Origin: Synergistaceae bacterium
Lineage (GTDB): Bacteria; Synergistota; Synergistia; Synergistales; Aminobacteriaceae
NCBI GenBank assembly: GCA_009776565.1
Contig: WRNQ01000044.1
Coordinates: 631 to 10,883 of the forward strand
Length of the DNA: 10,253 nucleotides
Direction: 5' to 3'
Position numbers and translations under genes: made by a program. The notes below the pieces were generated by a model. It was not told the DNA's origin. It made no database searches and saw only the letters and a program-made list of their open reading frames with translations. The number at the start of each line of letters is the position of its first letter. Position 1 is the first letter of the stretch. Positions 7,160-10,253 of the stretch are shown here, piece by piece.

Positions 7160-8113
7160 ATGCGGAAAGATTTTGCAGCAATCAGCGTTCTCATTATCGT
7201 AGCTATACTGTTTGCCGGTTATTTCATGAAGGTCGATAATACGGGCTTCTCCGCCTCCGGCAAGATAAGGATAGCCACAGGCGGAGAATCCGGTATCTAC
7301 TATGCCTTCGGGGATTCGTTGGCAAGTCTTTTGGAAAACCAGTTGAAAATGACGGTAACGGTAATCCCAAGCGGAGGCTCGGTAGATAACATCAACTTGC
7401 TCCGGAATAGCAGAACTGATATTGCTTTCGTGCAAAACGATATAATGACATATGCTTATAATGGAACAAATCTTTTTTCGACCGAAGGACAGTTTCAGGA
7501 GTTCGGCGCTATTGCAAGCCTCTACCCAGAATCATGTCAGGTAGTGGCGCGGCGTAACATTATAAACGACATTATTGATCTCAAGGGCAAAAGAGTTTCA
7601 ATTGGCGCGGAAGGAAGCGGCACCGAGCTGAACGCCCTCCAGATATTGGACTCATATGGCATAAATTATGCCGACGTCAATGTTGATCATCTTGGCTTCA
7701 GCGCATCTGTCAATGCGTTTCGGGAAGGGAAAATTGACGCGTTCTTCTGCACGGCTGGAGTCCCAACACCGGCCGTAAGCGAACTAACAGAAGCCGGAGA
7801 AGCTTACATACTGAGCGTTGGCGAAGCTCACGCAAGCTTAATTATCTCTCAATACCCTTTCTACAGCAGACAAATAATCCCGAAAGGCGTTTATCCTGGT
7901 ATTGACGAGGATGTGGAAACTGTAGCTGTGAAAGCTACGCTGGTTGCCAGCTCAAAGCTCAGTGAAAATACGATTTTGGAGATAATGAAAATAATCTTTG
8001 ATAATTCTGAGGAAATAGTAAAAGATGTGCCGGGAATAAGTTTAAGCCGTTCGTCAGCTACTGAGGGATTGTCTGTTCCTCTGCATCCGGGAGCGGAAAA
8101 GTTTTTGTTCTAG
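7160..8113 (+). CDS. TAXI-family solute-binding protein, probably membrane-anchored
   Basis: TAXI proteins are extracytoplasmic binding proteins for small carboxylates or amino acids, normally serving TRAP secondary transporters. The 317 residues show the family blocks: IATGGESGIYYAFG (38-51), IPSGGSVDNINLL (69-81), DIAFVQND (87-94), LKGKRVSIGAEGSGTELNAL (141-160), FREGKIDAFFCTAG (187-200) and the C-terminal GLSVPLHPGAEKF. It ends a few residues earlier than many relatives, with tandem TAG TAG stops. Residues 5-23 are hydrophobic, but no AXA or lipobox cleavage site follows, so the segment may stay as an anchor. The ribosome site AGGGGG at 7145-7150 overlaps the gltS stop codon, indicating tight coupling. 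No TRAP DctM/DctQ gene is in the window, so GltS is the likely membrane partner. The family is secure; the substrate is inferred. Confidence 0.93.
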   Translation: MRKDFAAISVLIIVAILFAGYFMKVDNTGFSASGKIRIATGGESGIYYAFGDSLASLLENQLKMTVTVIPSGGSVDNINLLRNSRTDIAFVQNDIMTYAYNGTNLFSTEGQFQEFGAIASLYPESCQVVARRNIINDIIDLKGKRVSIGAEGSGTELNALQILDSYGINYADVNVDHLGFSASVNAFREGKIDAFFCTAGVPTPAVSELTEAGEAYILSVGEAHASLIISQYPFYSRQIIPKGVYPGIDEDVETVAVKATLVASSKLSENTILEIMKIIFDNSEEIVKDVPGISLSRSSATEGLSVPLHPGAEKFLF

Positions 8114-8142
8114 TAGGGCGGGGGTTTGTGTAACATTCGTTT

Positions 8143-8170
8143 GTAGGGGTTGAAAATTTTCAACCCCTAC
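8143..8170. repeat. Perfect 28-bp palindrome between convergent genes
   Basis: GTAGGGGTTGAAAA (8143-8156) is followed directly by its exact reverse complement TTTTCAACCCCTAC (8157-8170). It starts 30 bases after the TAXI stop and lies between two genes that converge. No T-run follows on either strand, so a classic intrinsic terminator is doubtful. It shares the nine-base opening TTGTAGGGG with the next hairpin, suggesting both belong to one dispersed palindromic element family. Confidence 0.75.
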
Positions 8171-8191
8171 CACAACCATCGCCCCATAGAA

Positions 8192-8219
8192 TTGTAGGGG
8201 ACGATGCCTACATCGTCCC
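8192..8219. repeat. Second palindromic element, 9-bp stem with CCTA loop
   Basis: After the opening TTGTAGGGG (8192-8200), GGGACGATG (8198-8206) pairs perfectly with CATCGTCCC (8211-8219) across a CCTA loop; GCAGGG follows. The form TTGTAGGGG...hairpin...CCCGCAGGG resembles short dispersed repeats that I remember from other environmental bacteria, though I cannot search for it. It lies 15 bases beyond the stop codon of ankyrin gene 2 and could stabilise either 3' end. Confidence 0.65.
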
Positions 8220-8234
8220 GCAGGGTGTCCCCGT

Positions 8235-10172
8235 CTAATAGCTCACTTCTTCCAGTTTCCGAAGAGCATCGGAATTTCTAAGTCGTGAATTATTCTTCGC
8301 GTGATCAATTGCCATTCTGCCGTTGTTATCCTTTATTTTGGGGTCTGCCCCAAGAGACAGGAGGGCTAATATCGCTTCTGATTTTGGGTTACGCCCTGAA
8401 GCGCGCATAAGAGCCGTGTGTCCCTCTCTATCTTTTGCATTAACATCTGCGCCTGCTTTGATAAGAGCCGCTATCGCTTTGGGATTAGAATTGATAGCTG
8501 CGTGCATAAGCGGTGTAAGCCCCTCTCTATCTTTTGCATTAACATCTGCACCTGCTTTAATAAGAGCCGCTATCGCTTTGGGATTAGAATTGATAGATGC
8601 GTGCATAAGCGGTGTAAGTGACTCTCTATTTTTTGTATTAACATCTGCGCCTGCTTCAATGAGAGCTGTTAAAACTTCCGGGCTTGCGTTCCACACTATC
8701 GCATGTACAAGCGGTGTATGTCCAGCATTATCTTTCTCGTTAACATCCGCTCCTGCTTCAATAAGGACTATTATCACTTCCGGAGTGCTAATATCCGCCG
8801 CAGCCATAAGAGGCGTACCTCCGCCATTAGATCTCGCATTTACATCCGCTCCAGCTTCAATAAAAGCTCTTATCATTTCCGGCTTCAAGGTCAAATTCCT
8901 TACTGCCGCCATAAGCGGTGTATATCCATCAATGAATCTTACATTGACATCCGCGCCAGCTTCAATGAGGGTTGTTAAAACTTCCGGGCTCGCGTTCCAC
9001 ACTGACGCATGTACAAGCGGTGTACGTCCTGCTTTATCTTTTATGTTAACATCCGCTCCAGCTTCAATGAGGGCTGTTAAAACTTCCGGGCTCGCGTTCC
9101 ACACTGACGCATGTACAAGCGGTGTACGTCCTGCTTTATCTTTTATGTTAACATCCGCTCCAGCTTTAATAAGGGCTGTTATCAATTCTAGTTCCGATTT
9201 CATCTCAACCGCGCGCATAAGCGGTGTACGTCCATCTTTATCTTTCGCATTAACATCCGCGCCGGCTTTAATAAGGGCTGTTATCAATTCTTGTTCCGAT
9301 TTCATCTCAACCGCGCGTATAAGCGGTGTACGTCCATCTTTATCTTTCGCATTAACATCCGCGCCGGCTTTAATAAGGGCTGTTATAAATTCTAATTTAT
9401 AGTTTTGTTCAACCGCGATTATAAGCGGTGTACGTCCATCTTTATCTTTCGCGTTGACATCCGCTCCAGATTCAGCAAGAGCTATCATCACTTCAAGGTT
9501 TTTATAATGCGTTGCGCGAATAAGCGGCGTTACTCCGTCACTGTATTTCACATTAACATCCGCGCCTGCTTCAATAAGAGCTGTTATCACTTTTGGGCTG
9601 GAACTAAACCTCACTGAGTACATAAGCGGTGTCCATCCATCTTTATCTTTTGCATTGACATCCGCTCCTGCATAAATGAGGGCTGATATCACATCTGAGC
9701 TGTCTCTCCGCTCTGCCGCGCGCATAAGCGGCGTTTCTCCGTCACTGTATTTCGCATTGACATCCGCGCCGGCTTCAATAAGGATTGTTATAACTTCTGT
9801 GTTTGAGTTTTCTCCAACCGCCACCATAAGCGCCCCCAATCCGATGTTAGTTTGTGCATTGACATCCGCGCCTGCTTTAATAATGGCTCTTATCAATTCT
9901 AATTCCGATTTCTTCTCTACCGCGCGTATAAGCGGCGTACGCCCATCTATATCTTTTGCATTTACATTCACTAATGCATTGAAAGCGTCATGTATTTCCT
10001 GTATAGAATCGAATTTATACAACTTAAGATAATCAAGATTACTTAATACGGCAATCGCCAGACCTGCAAGCAAAATACAGACTAACGAGCTCCAAAGTAT
10101 CTTTTTAAATACAGGTCTTTTTTTCTCTTCATGTGGTGAATCCATTTCTATGCTATTGTCTTGTTTTTCCAT
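8235..10172 (-). CDS. Membrane-anchored ankyrin-repeat protein 2 (16 repeats)
   Basis: A 645-residue protein with a short charged N-tail (1-24, ending EEKKRPVFKK). One transmembrane helix follows at about 25-44 (ILWSSLVCILLAGLAIAVL). After a cap region (about 55-77, DSIQEIHDAFNALVNVNAKD) come 16 ankyrin repeats of 33-35 residues (78-617) and a cap, 618-645, starting GRMAIDHAK and ending EVSY. Lysines ahead of the helix and the absence of a cleavage site predict an N-in signal anchor, leaving the repeats outside the cytoplasm. Repeats are very close to the consensus TPLMxA...EVITALIEAGADVNAKDKDG, and several are nearly identical in DNA. That implies recent duplication, in contrast to the more diverged ankyrin gene 1. 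The ATG at 10172 has a strong GGAGGTGA site seven bases upstream. The partner protein is unknown. Confidence 0.94.
   Translation of the reverse strand: MEKQDNSIEMDSPHEEKKRPVFKKILWSSLVCILLAGLAIAVLSNLDYLKLYKFDSIQEIHDAFNALVNVNAKDIDGRTPLIRAVEKKSELELIRAIIKAGADVNAQTNIGLGALMVAVGENSNTEVITILIEAGADVNAKYSDGETPLMRAAERRDSSDVISALIYAGADVNAKDKDGWTPLMYSVRFSSSPKVITALIEAGADVNVKYSDGVTPLIRATHYKNLEVMIALAESGADVNAKDKDGRTPLIIAVEQNYKLEFITALIKAGADVNAKDKDGRTPLIRAVEMKSEQELITALIKAGADVNAKDKDGRTPLMRAVEMKSELELITALIKAGADVNIKDKAGRTPLVHASVWNASPEVLTALIEAGADVNIKDKAGRTPLVHASVWNASPEVLTTLIEAGADVNVRFIDGYTPLMAAVRNLTLKPEMIRAFIEAGADVNARSNGGGTPLMAAADISTPEVIIVLIEAGADVNEKDNAGHTPLVHAIVWNASPEVLTALIEAGADVNTKNRESLTPLMHASINSNPKAIAALIKAGADVNAKDREGLTPLMHAAINSNPKAIAALIKAGADVNAKDREGHTALMRASGRNPKSEAILALLSLGADPKIKDNNGRMAIDHAKNNSRLRNSDALRKLEEVSY
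8421..8640 (-). repeat. Near-identical 99-bp tandem units within ankyrin gene 2
   Basis: Two adjacent units coding the GLTPLMHA-INSNPKAIAALI repeat differ at only a few bases over a 99-base (33-residue) period. For example, the stretch beginning TATCGCTTTGGGATTAG at 8472 recurs at 8571. These are the two repeats next to the last one before the C-terminal cap. Confidence 0.8.
8973..9166 (-). repeat. 102-bp tandem duplication in ankyrin gene 2, 92 bp identical
   Basis: Bases 8973-9064 are identical to 9075-9166 at a 102-base (34-residue) offset. Both copies encode GRTPLVHASVWNASPEVLT plus most of the following helix and loop. Identity at synonymous positions means duplication or gene conversion was recent. 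Confidence 0.85.
9217..9386 (-). repeat. Second 102-bp tandem duplication in ankyrin gene 2, 68 bp identical
   Basis: Bases 9217-9284 match 9319-9386 exactly at a 102-base offset. The identity extends leftward with single differences at 9190 and 9216. The encoded repeats read GRTPLIRAVEMKSEQELIT and GRTPLMRAVEMKSELELIT. Confidence 0.82.
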
Positions 10173-10179
10173 TACATCG

Positions 10180-10187
10180 TCACCTCC
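10180..10187 (-). promoter_or_regulatory. Strong ribosome binding site of ankyrin gene 2
   Basis: Minus-strand GGAGGTGA is a near-perfect Shine-Dalgarno sequence seven bases before ATG 10172. Between them sits ATG TAA (10177-10172), a start codon followed at once by a stop whose last A is the first base of the real ATG. Confidence 0.75.
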
Positions 10188-10203
10188 AATATGTTCTGAC
10201 CGT

Positions 10204-10250
10204 GCATAAATATGCCTCTTTAGTCTTCATTGTACCCGTGTAGATTCTAC
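10204..10250 (-). promoter_or_regulatory. Possible promoter and small inverted repeats upstream of ankyrin gene 2
   Basis: On the minus strand, TACAAT (10234-10229) is a five-of-six -10 match; its -35 would fall at about 10252-10257, mostly outside the window. Two short inverted repeats flank it: GTAGA-T-TCTAC (10240-10250) and GCATA-AA-TATGC (10204-10215). They could be operator half-sites or chance. Confidence 0.3.
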
Positions 10251-10253
10251 CCG

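Noticed and set aside
8143..8219. Bidirectional intrinsic terminator between the TAXI gene and ankyrin gene 2
   Set aside because: The stems are strong and well placed, but no T run follows on either strand. I therefore list them as palindromic repeats and leave any termination role open.
8323..9402. A 359-residue plus-strand open frame opposite ankyrin gene 2
   Set aside because: It is the antisense of the repeat array. One repeat free of stops in that frame is copied many times, so the frame stays open. The protein is a low-complexity repeat (LTSAPA...) with no start context, and the minus strand has the recognisable ankyrin fold.
8421..9500. Regularly spaced repeats that might suggest a CRISPR array
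   Set aside because: The period is 99-102 bases with no unique spacers, and the whole stretch is one continuous reading frame of ankyrin repeats.

Overview
The window looks like a chromosomal stretch from a motile, diderm-like anaerobe. It carries the start of a flagellin gene, a two-gene Trk potassium-uptake unit, a sodium/glutamate-type symporter paired with a TAXI solute-binding protein, and two large exported ankyrin-repeat genes that bracket the transporters. DNA is moderately AT-rich by eye and genes have ordinary Shine-Dalgarno sites. The combination of TAXI, GltS, TrkA/TrkH, flagellin and many-repeat ankyrins would fit Synergistota or a similar gut/anaerobic lineage. That assignment is an impression from protein style, not a demonstrated result.

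Layout. Bases 1-359 (minus) are the N-terminal 119 codons of flagellin, running off the left edge. Bases 360-1036 are a long gap holding a sigma-28-like flagellin promoter, a small hairpin, possible decayed coding sequence, a possible 23-codon ORF ending in a strong hairpin, and a sigma-28-like box ahead of the next gene. Bases 1037-2743 (plus) are ankyrin gene 1, with a cleavable signal peptide and 14 repeats. Bases 2826-4214 and 4228-5679 (plus) are trkA and trkH, 13 bases apart. Bases 5851-7146 and 7160-8113 (plus) are a GltS-family symporter and a TAXI binding protein, also 13 bases apart. Bases 8114-8234 hold two near-perfect palindromic elements between convergent genes. Bases 8235-10172 (minus) are ankyrin gene 2, with an N-terminal membrane anchor and 16 repeats, many nearly identical at the DNA level.

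How the genes may work together. TrkA/TrkH imports K+ under nucleotide control. The GltS/TAXI pair probably imports glutamate or a related carboxylate with Na+. K+ plus glutamate is the classic first-line osmotic solute pair, so the middle of the window may be one ion/osmolyte uptake module. The two ankyrin proteins share N- and C-terminal caps and are both predicted to leave the cytoplasm, so they look like paralogous envelope or secreted binding proteins, partner unknown. The most notable sequence oddities are an Ala in place of the selectivity-filter Gly in pore loop 1 of TrkH, a C-x-C-x-x-C cluster in its gating-loop region, loss of the usual His in both GltS signature loops, and a TAXI protein with no TRAP membrane partner and no obvious cleavage site.
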